Below, piece after piece: positions 31,991 through 43,344 of a stretch of DNA of 64,000 bases. Made by a program: the position numbers and the translations under genes. The DNA is taken from NCBI RefSeq assembly GCF_019279795.1, contig NC_056743.1, forward strand, positions 870,690,478-870,754,477, in the 5' to 3' direction. Source of the DNA: Protopterus annectens. Lineage: Eukaryota; Chordata; Ceratodontiformes; Protopteridae. Position 1 is the first letter of the stretch, and every line of letters begins with the position of its first letter. The notes beneath the pieces are model-generated. The model ran no database searches, was not told where the DNA came from, and saw only the letters and a program-made list of their open reading frames with translations.

Positions 31991-32896
31991 ATCATTGTCC
32001 TTAAAATGTGTGAGTATATGAATTGAATATCATATAATATGCAGCTGTCAAGAAATGAAGGCCAGCTTGGATGTTAAAGGACATACCTGTGAATTGTGTG
32101 TTGCTTACTTACATTTCCAAACTTACATGTAACACTTTCTAGATCTAAACTGACACACCTAGTGGAAGTAAGGCAGCCTGCAGTGCTGTTTGATTTCCCT
32201 CTCCCAAGCAGTAATCACTCACAGCTGCAATCCATTAATAATGTACACCATATAAAAAGGCAACCCTGTAGCTAGGCAAGCTGATGTTAGTTCTGTATGT
32301 TTGGAACATTGAAAACAAACATTTTTTTTTCACATATCTCTAGAGGAGTACTCATTCTCACAAGATATGTTTCCATAAATCACCTACATACTGCATATGC
32401 TGGAATATATTTAACAATAATGTGAAGCACAGGCTTTTACACTGTTATCTGTATGCATTACTTAGAAGTGTACTGATGTCATGGTCATGTTTGTCCAGCC
32501 ATTTCATAGACAGACATGGCTGGCAAGACATTAAAACAAATGGAAATTACTGCTTTTGAGAAATATGTAGAAATGTTTCAGGGACAAGTCCTTTGACAGC
32601 TCTTAGAGCATTTCAAGATATTTTGTTAGCCAAAAGGGTCATTTGCCTGTTCTTTTGTGGGGTGGGGGCTAAGGTGAGCTACTACTATGGCACTAACAAG
32701 GATATGTTGCTGTTTTTATGCTCCTTGTTTTACATCCTGCCTGTTGTTAGTATTTCACATCTCTACACTGTGTTATGTTTTACCAGTGGGTAATACTGAC
32801 TGCCTACCTTTTCTGCTGTATATGCAAAGAATATTTTGTAGTTATGTGATACTAATGTGTATTATATGCCTGTTTTCTTTCAGACTATTTACAATC
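31991..32896 (+). promoter_or_regulatory. Upstream region of the Myb-like gene with TATA box
   Basis: TATAAAAAGG at 32251-32260 is the best core promoter candidate, 640 bp before the ATG. A pyrimidine-rich stretch ending TTTTCTTTCAG at 32873-32883 could be the acceptor of a leader intron just before the ATG at 32897. Both are inferences from sequence alone. Confidence 0.35.
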
Positions 32897-33311
32897 ATGG
32901 CATCAAGACGTGTGAATCCACGTCTATGACCCTTTACAGATGCTGAAAACAATATAATAATTGATGGTTTTCGGCAACATGGTGCCTTCCTCCTGCAAAG
33001 GGGAAGGCAAGATTTGGGCTGTAGGCTCATAATATGGCAACAAACTGTTGCTGATATGAATGCCATGGGTGGCCATGGCAGAACCTATGAATAGGTGTGC
33101 CACAGGGCCACAGATATAATCACTGCAACAAGAAGGAGAGCAGCCTGCAGTAGGCCATGATCTTTTGGTTATAGGTAGAGGCCATGCTAGGGAACCACCA
33201 CTGATCTCCAGTGAGCAGTTCCTAGCTCACAAGAAATTGAAGTCCACCATGTGCTGGATGTGGGAAACAGCATGTTGGACTTACCAGCAACATCCATAGT
33301 GGAGCTTCCAG
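32897..33311 (+). pseudogene. Harbinger Myb/SANT-like protein, exon 1
   Basis: From ATG 32897: MASRRVNPRL, a stop, then PFTDAENNIIIDGFRQHGAFLL, WQQTVADMNAMGGHGRTYE, a stop in place of the usual Q, and CHRATDI. This is the trihelix Myb/SANT-like DNA-binding domain of the second Harbinger protein, whose usual pattern is FT..E...L.......W..I...VNA.G..GRT..Q...RW.D. More stops follow. A donor site CAG|GTTGGT at 33309-33315 ends the exon. The protein is known to bind transposon ends and bring the transposase to the nucleus. This copy is dead. Confidence 0.8.
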
Positions 33312-33484
33312 GTTGGTCTTGTTATCTAAACTGTTAAATACTGTTGTACATGTACTGAATTTAAATGAATAAGTTAATTCTGTGTCACATGTATTTATTT
33401 GGTTGGGGAATTGAAGATTGATACTGTTATAAGTTTGGAGTTGCCAGACATATTTTTGTTTAAATGTTTGTTTACTGCAGCTAT
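33312..33484 (+). other. Myb-like gene intron, 5' piece
   Basis: AT-rich sequence from the inferred donor to the Penelope insertion point. The 3' piece of the intron is 45360-45657. Confidence 0.45.
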
Positions 33485-34181
33485 AAAGTGGCAAATGTAA
33501 CAAACTGAAATAAAATCCCAAGACAAAGGTGAGGCTCCTCAACCACAGCAACAGTCCATAGAATCCAAAAAGCAAAACTGAATCAGGCAGCCAAACACAA
33601 CAATAAGAAGCCGACCATTTATTCAAAATGAAGTAAAATAATAAAAACAAACAAAACCAAGGACTTGATATTCACTAAGCGCTTTCACATTCAAATAGAA
33701 TGCTTCTTCAGACTAACTATTAACTTCATTGATTTTCCTTAAATACTTTAGCCTTTCATTGTCAAACCAATCATCTTTGTACCTCATGAATATTAAATAA
33801 TTACATAAAAAATATACTGTTTACTATAATTCATCAAACATTTTTAAAAAATGCAATTATGTATAACATGGTATAGTAATATAGTGATCATCTCATGCTT
33901 ACAAAAAAATATATATATATATGAAATACATATATAAATAGGTATATAAATAGTGAAAATGCAAAAAAAATCTGTCATGTCTATATGACAATATATGTGA
34001 GACTACCTATATTAAAAGCTGTATAAACCTGCAAAAGAAAAATGTGTATATATGAACAAAACACTTATAATGACTTTGTCCTAAAAACATCTGTCTACAT
34101 ATAATATCGTAATTCATCAGAAAACTAAAATCTAACATACGAAAATTAATTTATCCATAATCTAAAATATACTCACTAAAA

Positions 34182-34189
<8 letters not shown>

Positions 34190-34241
<52 letters not shown>
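34190..34241. repeat. (AT)n microsatellite in Penelope 3' region
   Basis: About 26 AT repeats. Corresponding places in the other two copies also hold AT-rich repeats (42297-42336 and 44590-44690) of different lengths. Confidence 0.95.
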
Positions 34242-34245
<4 letters not shown>

Positions 34246-35013
34246 AAATGTATACACATATGTGTGTATAGAAAAAAATATATATATGTGTATCCATTTA
34301 ATGTTTGCGATCTTTGGCTACTAAGAAGGGTCTCATAGACACCCTATCATTGAGTCCTGAGCCTCTGTCTGCCTGTAATCTTAATATCCATCTCATTTCT
34401 CTCTGCTCAGTATGATTCTTGTGGTTTCCTAACCTAGCATTTCTGTATATCAATTCTAGTACCATGAATTTAAAGCCATGTGATGTACCCTTGTTTATAA
34501 TGTGTTTTGCTAATGCGTTGTTTTCGTCCTCTCAATTGCATAAATATGTTCCTTCACTCGTTCCCTTAAGGTTCTGTTGGTCATACCTACGTAGAACGAG
34601 TTACATTTGCTACAAGTGGCAAGATAAATCAAATTGCGTGTTTTACAATCAGCATAGCTGCTGAACTCATATTCCTTCCCTGTGTCTGGATGTACAAACT
34701 TATAACCATTCAATGTAAAGGGGCATTGATTGCAGCTCCTGCAAGCAAAAGTTCCTTTTCTAGTAGATCTAAGTGTTTGTTTTTCATTTTTTTCTTAACA
34801 TAACATACGTTTCAAAGATTTTGTATTTTTATAGGTAAATCTAGGATGATCTCCTACCATAGCACTCAATTTTTCATCTACAGTCAATATATTCCAATTA
34901 TTGATGAAAATTTCTTTGATCTTCTTGTTATTATTAGTAAATGAAATTACTGGTTTATTCATGTATGTTGTGTTTCTTCCATTCCTTTGTGTGTTAACCT
35001 TTTGATGCTGAGA

Positions 35014-35083
<70 letters not shown>
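35014..35083. repeat. (TA)n expansion inside Penelope coding region
   Basis: About 35 TA repeats. The matching places in the other two copies (near 43121-43130 and 43867-43876) have only four to five TA units, so this tract grew inside this copy. Confidence 0.95.
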
Positions 35084-35085
<2 letters not shown>

Positions 35086-37424
35086 TTTCCCTTTAGAAAC
35101 TCTCTTAACAGTATCATCATGGAACAAGAATTTTGTTTCTTCTACTCTATAACCCCTTTCTTTAAATTCTCCATGCATCATCTCAACTGTTTCATAAAAT
35201 TTAGATTCCTTACTGATTAGTGTAGATGCTCTTATCACCTGTCCCTTGACTATATTCATGTAGATATGTGAAGGGTGCATACTTGTACGATGTAATATGG
35301 AATTTTTACTACATTCTTTCCTATATAGCTGTGTCTGTATAGTATCATTTTCCTTAATGATGAAAACATCTAGAAACTCTATTTTTGATGCTGACCATTT
35401 TCCTGCCAAGGATAAAAAGTAGGTGGTTCCATTTATATACTCAATCAAAGCACAGCGTTTAGTTTCTTCTCTCCACAGCAAAAAAAAACATTGTCTACAA
35501 ATCGTTTGTATAACAAAATATTCCCTTCATATTCACTTCTTAATATATATGTTTGACCCCGGTATGCCATCACAATATTGGCATACGAGTTTGCACATGG
35601 GGTGCCCATGGCTACTCCCCTTTTTTGTAGAAAATATTTATCATGATAAACAAAAACATTATTATTGAGAACAATATCCATTAACATAGCACATGTAATT
35701 ATTAAATCTCTGGGTATATTATGTTCTGTTAAGAATAGTCTCATATATTCAATGCCTGTGTCATTAGGGATCGATGTAAAGAGAGAATCCACATCCAGAG
35801 TAACCGTATAGCATATTCCTCTGTTTTTCTCAGGTACTGTATATTCAGAAAGGCTTCTAATAAATTGTTCAGTATCTTTAACTATTGTTGTTTTTTCCAC
35901 TACCTTTTTTAATTGTTTTTCTAGATATATAGATATAGCTTCAGTGAGCCATCCTTTGCTGGATGCTATGGGCCTAAGGGGTGGATTTATAAGATTTTTG
36001 TGGACTTTAGTTAGGCCTCTAAATGTGGGTACTAATGGTTGTTCAACTAAACAATATTTATATATATCAAAATAGTTACATTACACAAAAAACATATCAT
36101 ATAGTTCATCCTGTACATTGTTTACTATTTTATTTGATTGAATTAAATTTATTTCACAATATGCTACTTTGTCTGTTAATAAATCTAGCATCTTATCCTT
36201 GTACATGGATGTATCTAAAATGACTGTGGCCCCACCTTTATCTGTGCCCCTTATGACTATGTCATGATTTGATTGTAATTGCTTAAGTGCTTTTTCTTCC
36301 TCTTTATCAAGATTATAAAAATCATTTTTCATGTTTTTACTGTTATACAGCTTATTTAAATCTCTCACCACTGCTTTTTCGAAAGCTTCTACTAATTGAA
36401 GTATTGGTGGTATAAATGTCGAAGGTTTTTTAAAACACTTAGAAACTTCACTATTATTGTTATCAAACATCATTTTCAAATTTAAATTTCTAGTGAACAT
36501 TTTTAAATCTATGACATGTTCAATACAATCAACATTCTTAGCTGGTATGAATGTAAGTCCTTTGTTCAAAAGTCTTTCTTCAGCTTCAGTTAATGTATAA
36601 TGTGAAATGTTTATTATTAAGTCTGACTTACAGGTTGTAGAATCTTCCGTTGGAATTCAAAACGTTCCTCTGGTTGTTTGCGTTTCTTTGGACCATTCAT
36701 CGGTGACCAAGGTGCTCCTTGTGGTGTTCGTATTGGTAAAGGAAGCAAAAAAAACCCACTGTTTGAATCTATGTGGTTTTTCTCTTTATTTCCAATAACC
36801 TCTTTTCTACGAACATCTTGTGTTATGGTCTTTAAAATCACTGGGTTACTGATAACTGTTTCTGCATTACTGTTGGATCGCTCATGTTCTCCATTTTCAA
36901 CGGCACTGATATTGCTGCCAGTTTGTATCTTCTCTCTTGGTTGTACTGAATCAAACGAAGTGTGTGTGGTGTTATCTGATATAGTAGTTTCACCTGTAGG
37001 TAGATTTATCTGTCCTGTATTTAAAATCTCCGGCCCGTCTAAAGTGTGACATAATGTGGGTGTATTCCTCCCTAGTTGTCTGATTGGTTCACTACTCGTT
37101 TTATTTCCAGTTTGTGGCAGATGGTTAACGTCATGGCCGGCCTTAGGCATAGGCAAACTAGGCGACCGCCTAGGGCGCCGTACCGGCCAGCCTCGGAAAG
37201 GGCGCTATTTTTAACTATTTATTTATTTTAATTAATAAAATTCTTCTCACTCGGCACCCTGTTCAGGAAGCCTGATCCATAGCATGAGAGGGATGAGCGC
37301 CCTCCCACTTACAGCTGCAGGTTGGCTCGGAAACTAAAAAAAAAAATTTGCAGTACACGAGTCTGTTACCTTAAGGAGGAACATCAACATGCATGTGTCA
37401 TGACGCCAGCGTGGATGCAATTGC

Positions 37425-37945
37425 ATTCTTCAGGCCTGTGCGTAATTCAAACTAGCAGTTCTTTTAAGAAATACGCCAAGTCCGTGTGGAGCCATTTGGT
37501 TTAGAAGGAAGGTAAGTGTATGTGTGTTTGTGTTTAAGTGTAATTTAAGCCGCTCACTTTTGTATGAGAGAAATATTAAAAACAGGACTTTAAAAAGTTC
37601 TTTGGCTGAACATGTTTTAAGCTGTCAGAATTCAGATTATAGTAAACTTTAAGCAGGTGTTATGCACTGGTATAAGAAACCAGAACAAATTGATCAAGAA
37701 ATTAAAAGCATTTTCAGATATAAAGAAGTGTGTTTCATTTTACAGTACAATACCACATTTCCTAGAGGTATAATAAGGAATTAAATTGTTGTTTGTATTA
37801 AGCCTGCGCATAATTTAAACTAGCAATTCTTTTAAGAAATATGTCATGTCCGTGTGAAGCCATTTGGTTTAGAAAGAAGGTAAGTGTATGCGTGTTTGTG
37901 TTTAAGTGTAATTTAAGCCACTCACTTTTGTATGAGAGAGGAAGT
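37425..37945 (+). repeat. Direct repeat pair, about 140 bp, inside the hAT
   Basis: The segment at 37429-37570 (AAACTAGCAGTTCTTTTAAG ... CACTTTTGTATGAGAGA) recurs at 37799-37945 with about 90 percent identity by eye. Between them lie about 230 bp of unrelated AT-rich sequence. The segment resembles a transcribed region with a splice-donor-like GGTAAGTG in both copies. Confidence 0.8.
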
Positions 37946-38034
37946 GTGTGTGCATATGTATGGAATTTAAATTTAGCTGTTCTGTTTGCATGAGAGATAG
38001 TGTGCGTGTGTGTTAATGTGTGAGAGTAGATGCA

Positions 38035-38132
38035 TGTACCTTCTGTGTTCGTGTGGGTTTCTTCCCGGTGCTCCGGTTTCCTTCCATATTCCCAAGACAT
38101 GCTGTAGGTGTAGCGGACAGTCTAAATTGGCC

Positions 38133-38172
<40 letters not shown>
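38035..38172 (+). repeat. RTE-related repeat fragment plus (GT)n
   Basis: GTGTGGGTTTCTTCCCGGTG, GCTCCGGTTTCCTTCC and AAATTGGCCCTAGGTGTGTG are the landmark blocks of the common vertebrate repeat also seen, inverted, at 2806-3010. The GT tract (38137-38172) is a normal continuation of that repeat. Confidence 0.6.
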
Positions 38173-38175
<3 letters not shown>

Positions 38176-38333
38176 ATGTAAACTTAGCGGTTCCATTTGT
38201 CTCTGTATGAGAGAGAAAAGTGCATGTCTGTGTTGTATGAGAGAGTAGAGTAGGACTGTGTGGAATTTAAACTAGTTGTTAGTTGCTGTATGAAAGAGAA
38301 GGTGTGTGTCTGTGTGTTGCTATGTGAGAGTAG

Positions 38334-38412
<79 letters not shown>
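38334..38412. repeat. (GT)n microsatellite
   Basis: About 38 GT repeats inside the hAT element. Confidence 0.97.
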
Positions 38413-38415
<3 letters not shown>

Positions 38416-38610
38416 AGCATACCTTTTCAAGTGTCTGGATTTAGCATTATAGTTTTTGTCTGTTTCTCATAAAGTTTGTGGTTTTCTGGCAAATCAGGGA
38501 GGACTGTAGTCACAAAATTATATGTATATGAGTTTTAAACTTTGCATCCTCCACAAAATACATGCTAATACAAATACTGTTCTTTTAACTTTCTAAGTTA
38601 CAAAGAGCAC

Positions 38611-38730
38611 TACTTCAAACTGTACTTCAAACTGTACTTCAAACTGTACTTCAAATTGTACTTCAAACTGTACTTCAAACTGTATTTCAAATTGTACTTC
38701 AAACTGTACTTCAAACTGTACTTCACACTG
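38611..38730 (+). repeat. 12-bp minisatellite, ten units
   Basis: Ten tandem units of TACTTCAAACTG with few substitutions (for example TATTTCAAATTG). No longer-order pattern. Confidence 0.95.
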
Positions 38731-39119
38731 TCCCTATTTTTTAGCCATTGCATCCATGTTATTTTGGGCTTTGTGTAGACTTTTTGTACTAAGAGGTTGA
38801 GAAGTATGCATATCTTTCTGCTGTACAGATGTTTGCAGAATGTCCAAATTCTTGCCTCATATTTTTGGCCTATTCCTCATAAAATGTGTGGTTTTCTGGA
38901 AAATCCCTAAAGACTGAAATAATTAAATGTCATACATTTGAGTTTTAGTCTTCATTTCCTTTAGACAATGCCTGCTAAGATAAATGTTGTTATTCTAGCA
39001 ACTTTTTAAGTCTATAAGAGCAATATTTATAATCTGTCCTTTTGGAGCCTTTGCCCCCCCCCCCTGCAATATTTTAGGCTTTGGCCAACTCTCTAAGAAG
39101 TTGAGAGGTATGGAGGCAC

Positions 39120-40470
39120 TGTATGTAACGCCCTAGTTGCCAATTATTTGGTGCATTTTAAGGTGAGGTAGTGGTTCTACATTCCTGAGTGTGTCTTCCT
39201 TTGCTTAAGATGCCTAGTGACTATGACCTTGTTGTTTTCTCAGTCATTCCCTGTTGTAGTATCACCAAGCTTACCAGTTTTATGTAACATAGGCAATTAA
39301 TTCTTAAAAGGCAGCAAGCACTGAATTTGTAGATGAAACACTGAAATATAAAGTTGCTTGCCAGTAACAGCCTCTTCATTAGTTACGCATCTCTTTAATG
39401 TGGAATTATTCAGATGAAATTTATTTCTGCAGAGATTGTGTTTACTGACTTATACTGATGGATTGTAATGATAGAAGTCTTGAGTGACCTTTTATGGTTA
39501 AAATATTCCGAAATGGGCAGTTATTTAATTATTGGGAAATGCATTGTTTCATTAATTACTGGAAAAATGTTCAAAACTACAAATTTAAGGCACAAAGCTA
39601 CAAATTTAAAACACACACTAACAAGTGGTGCCTTATTGTACAGGGAATTTGAAAGCAGTGTTAGTACCATAATTGCCTTTGGTGCAGAAGGCTGTGGATT
39701 CTACTCCCCCACCATGTAGATGAAATGCTGATATTGCAGTACCCATATGATTGCCGATTATTTGGCGCATTACAAGGGAGGCTAGGGGTTCTCCACTCCT
39801 GAGTGTGTCCTCCTTTGTACGAGAAGCCTAGTAACTATGAACTTGTTGTCAGTTTTAGTCATTTCCTTTTGCAATATTATCAGTTTATCACATTTTTAAT
39901 TGTAATATAAGCAATTCTTCAAGGGCAACTTACACTGAATTTGTAGATGAAGCATTGAGATGTAAAGTTGTTTGCCAGTAGCAACCTCTTCACTAGTTAC
40001 ATATTTCTTTACTGTGGAATTATTCAGATGATTTTACTTCTGCAAGATTGTGCATTGAGTGATATTGGTGGATTGTAATGACAGGTCTAGCTTATTATGG
40101 TTGAAATGTTCTGAAATGAATAGTGTTATTGATTTTATACATCATTTCATTGCTTATTAAAAGAATGTTAAACTGCAATTTAAAATGCTTTCTAACAAGT
40201 GGCAGTGGTATTATACAAGGAGTATAATTTACTAGAATCAGGAAGGTGAATCAAAGAATGAATACATACATGCATGGCCCTAAAAATGTGTGCAATGAGT
40301 CTGTTTTGAAAACAGCCCAAAGATAAACTTAATGGCCAGATGGATTTTCTATGAATGTCGGTTTTCATTCCATTTCAATGGCAGAGAAGTTTAATGCTTA
40401 TACTAAGTCTGTTTTCATTGTGAGATTGTATTGTTTAGCAAATGGCTATCTGTGTTTGTGCTATTCTAGC
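39120..40470 (+). repeat. Tandem duplication with unit of about 630 bp
   Basis: 39120-39745 and 39746-40470 carry the same landmarks in order: a CCAATTATTTGGTGCATT-like start, CTCCTTTG..., TGAATTTGTAGATGAA, GTGGAATTATTCAGATGA, TGGTGGATTGTAATGA and the AACAAGTGG stretch. The second half of each unit is also found at 16.95-17.44 kb outside the hAT. It is therefore an interspersed repeat that became duplicated inside this element. No coding content seen. Confidence 0.8.
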
Positions 40471-40895
40471 TTAAGCTACTGTACAGAGGGAGGAGAAAGG
40501 TTGCTATTCCACTTTCACTGAGCTGTAAGACTCGCTCGCCTACCCCAAAGTAAATTAAACTGTAAGTTAAGCAACCCTTTGAAACAAGGCACATGGTCTT
40601 CTATTTTTTGAGGACATGACTTTTATAGTAAAATATGTGTGAAGGAGCAACAGATAAAGCAGGTTTATTAAAGGAAAATTCCACCGTCCTTCACTTTCAG
40701 TTTAACTACATTATAAGGTATCTTTCTTTCTATGCATTTAAATAACTGAAGGAAAAGACTGAAGTGGCCTTCTTGGAGAGAGGCCTACCTGTGGGTGTGG
40801 CTTATAGGGGTGTGCATTAGTATGGTGTGGGTGGGGCTTAAGGGGCGCTGGAGTATTACTTCGCCTAGGGCGCCATTTCAGCTAAGGCCAGCCCT
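40471..40895. other. Right interior of the hAT element
   Basis: Unassigned sequence running into the terminal inverted repeat. The last 100 bp is GC-richer, with GGTGTGG/GGGGCTTA repeats, as often found beside hAT ends. Confidence 0.45.
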
Positions 40896-41573
40896 GGTTA
40901 ACGTTATTGGTTCTACGCTGTTCACGTGGCCAAGCAAAGACATTACCACTTTGGAAATCTAGGAAGTCTCTTTTGAGTTTCTTCCTTTTAGCCTGGAGTA
41001 ATCTATTTTCCAATAACTTCATATTAGTGGTAATAGTGATAAATAACTCTTCCATTTCATTAACTGACATTGCAAGTTCTAATTCAGAGTGTATGCAAGT
41101 CAATTCGGCCATTAACTCATTCTCCAAAAAAAGATATTGGTCGATCAATAGTTTCATGTAACTAAAACTAGTGTCAAGATTCAATTTTTGCCATTTGCCT
41201 AGAAGGTCAGGATATTTATCACCAAAGCTAGGCATTTTTAAAATACGCAGGCCTCTGGGAACTATTTTGAAACTTATGCAAGCTTCCATGTGCTTGCGTT
41301 GCCATTGGGTCTGCTTTAATTTATCTAATGTTTGTTCCGGCCTTCTTGTAAGCGGTAGGACATTTATATTAATGGCAGCTTGATTCTTTTCTTTAATTAA
41401 GTCAGTCTTAGAAAATTTCAATAGCGGATTGCTTTCCGCATATATAAGCTTTTTGAACATAGTGTCATTATTTTCTCTTACCAGCTCATTCTGGAGTGAA
41501 TTTGAAGCACAAGAAATGTTTCCAAAGGTCTCTTCCGTCATGTCCCTCATCTATGAGACAAAGTAAAATAGTA

Positions 41574-42292
41574 ACAAACTGAAATAAAATCCCAAGACAA
41601 AGGTGAGGCTCCTCAACCGCAGCAACTGTCCATAGAATCCAAAAAGCAAAACTGAATGAGGCAGCCAAACACAACAATAAGAAGCCGACAGTTTATTCAA
41701 AATGAAGTAAAGTAATAAAAACAAACAAAACCAAGGACTTGATATTCAGTAAGCGCTTTCACATTCAAATAGAATGCTTCTTCAGACTGTTAACTATTAA
41801 CTTCATTGATTTTCCTTAAATACTTTAGCATTTCATTGTCAAACCAATCATCTTTCTACCTCACGAATATTAAATAATTACATAAAAAAAATACTGATTA
41901 CTATAATTCATCAAACATTTTTAAAACATTTTTAAAAAATGCAATTATGTATAACATGGTATAGTAATATAGTGATCATCTCATGCTTACAAAAATATAT
42001 ATAAATATAAAAATACATATATAAATAGGTATATAAATAGTGAGAATGCAAAAAATAGTGAAAATGCAAAAAAAAAGTGAAAATGCAAAAAAAATCCGTC
42101 ATGTCTATATGACAATATACGTGAGACTACCTAAGCTGTATAAACCTGCAAAAAAAAATGTGTATATATGAACAAAACACTTATAATGACTTTGTCCTAA
42201 AAACATCTGTCTACATATAATATTGTAATTCATCAAAAAACTAAAATGTAACATATGAAAATTAATTTATCCATAATCTAAAATGCACTCAC

Positions 42293-42339
<47 letters not shown>

Positions 42340-43344
42340 CAATGTGTACACATATGTGTGTACAGAAAAATATATATATATGTGTATATACATGTATCTA
42401 TTTAACGTTTGAGATCTTTGGCTACTAAGAAGGGTCTCATAGACACCCTATCATTGAGTCCTGAGCCTCTGTCTGCCTGTAATCTTAATATCCATCTCAT
42501 TTCTCTCTGCTCAGTATGATTCTTGTGGTTTCCTAACCTAGCATTTCTATATATCAATTCTAGTACCATGAATTTAAAGCCATGTGATGTACCCTTGTTT
42601 ATAATGTGTTTTGCTAATGCGTTGTTTTCGTCCTCTCAATTGCATAAATATGTTCCTTCACTCGTTCCCTTAAGGTTCTATTGGTCATACCTATGTAGAA
42701 TGAGTTACATTTGCTACAAGTGGCAAGATAAATCAAATTGCGTGTTTTACAATCAGCATAGCTGCTGAACTCATATTCCTTCCCTGTGTCTGGATGTACA
42801 AACTTATAACCATTCAACATAAAGGGGCATTGATTGCAGCTCCTGCAAGCAAAAGTTCTTTTTCTAGTAGATCAAAGTGTTTGTTTTTCATTTTTTTCTT
42901 AACATAACATACGTTTCAAAGATTTTGTATTTTTATAGGTAAATCTAGGATGATCTCCTACCATAGCACTCAATCTTTCATCTACATTCAATATATTCCA
43001 ATTATTGATGAAAATTTTATTTGATCTTCTTGTTATTATTAGTAAATGAAATTACTGGCTTATTCAGGTATGTTGTGTTTCTTCCATTCCTTTGTGTGTT
43101 AACCTCTTGATGCTGAGAGTATATATATGGTTTCCCTTTAGAAACTCTCTTAACAGTATCATCATGGAACAAGAATTTTGTATCTTCTTCTCTGTAGCCC
43201 CTTTCTTTAAATTCTCCATGCATCATCTCAACTGTTTCATAAAATTTAGATTCCTTACTGGTTAGTGTAGATGCTCTTATCACCTGTCCCTTGACTATAT
43301 TCATGTAGATATGTGAAGGGTGCATACTTGTACGATGTAATATG
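41574..43344 (-). mobile_element. Penelope-like element, 5'-truncated tandem copy, broken
   Basis: It starts with the same terminal sequence as 33500 (ACAAACTGAAATAAAATCCC) and runs through the 3' UTR-like region and GIY-YIG endonuclease (42.6-42.85 kb) into the RT thumb region. It stops at 43344, where the orientation flips. It lies directly upstream (in the sense direction) of the long copy's first codons, at the position of the upstream terminal repeat in other Penelope elements. Confidence 0.85.

Larger units (their letters stand above)
37132..40896. mobile_element. hAT element, 3.8 kb, non-autonomous, with exact 8-bp TSD
   Basis: The target duplication is GTTAACGT (37124-37131 and 40897-40904). 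The left end is CATGGCCGGCCTTAG, and the complement of the right end is CAGGGCTGGCCTTAG; the second form is a classic hAT terminus. Just inside both ends is GCCTAGGGCGCC, in direct orientation (about 37168-37180 and 40864-40874). No hAT transposase motifs could be read in any frame. The interior consists of repeats: direct repeats at 37.43 and 37.80 kb, an RTE-related fragment, GT tracts, a 12-bp minisatellite and a 630-bp tandem duplication. It is therefore a large non-autonomous derivative. Confidence 0.9.
33500..41573 (-). mobile_element. Penelope-like element, longest copy, broken (with hAT insert)
   Basis: Reading on the minus strand, the coding part starts near 41550 with a region lacking obvious known domains but helix-rich. 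It is interrupted by a hAT element (37132-40896) and continues at 37.1-36.0 kb. The reverse transcriptase follows, with GVAMGTPCANSYAN near 35630-35580 and the YVDD-type box as KRFVDN near 35495. The GIY-YIG endonuclease lies near 34740-34500 (CRSCNQC zinc-like motif, LIYLATC, FYVGMTNRTLRERVKEH). Element length without the hAT is about 4.3 kb. The copy is broken in several places. The 3' part is AT-rich with two expanded (TA)n tracts. Confidence 0.88.

Noticed and set aside
33222-33650. 142-codon minus-strand host gene
   Set aside because: It spans the Penelope terminus and the adjacent intron, so it cannot be a single ancestral gene.
36617-37156. Independent gene of 179 codons
   Set aside because: It lies in frame order between the Penelope N-terminal region (after the hAT) and its RT, and the right-hand end is cut at the hAT insertion.
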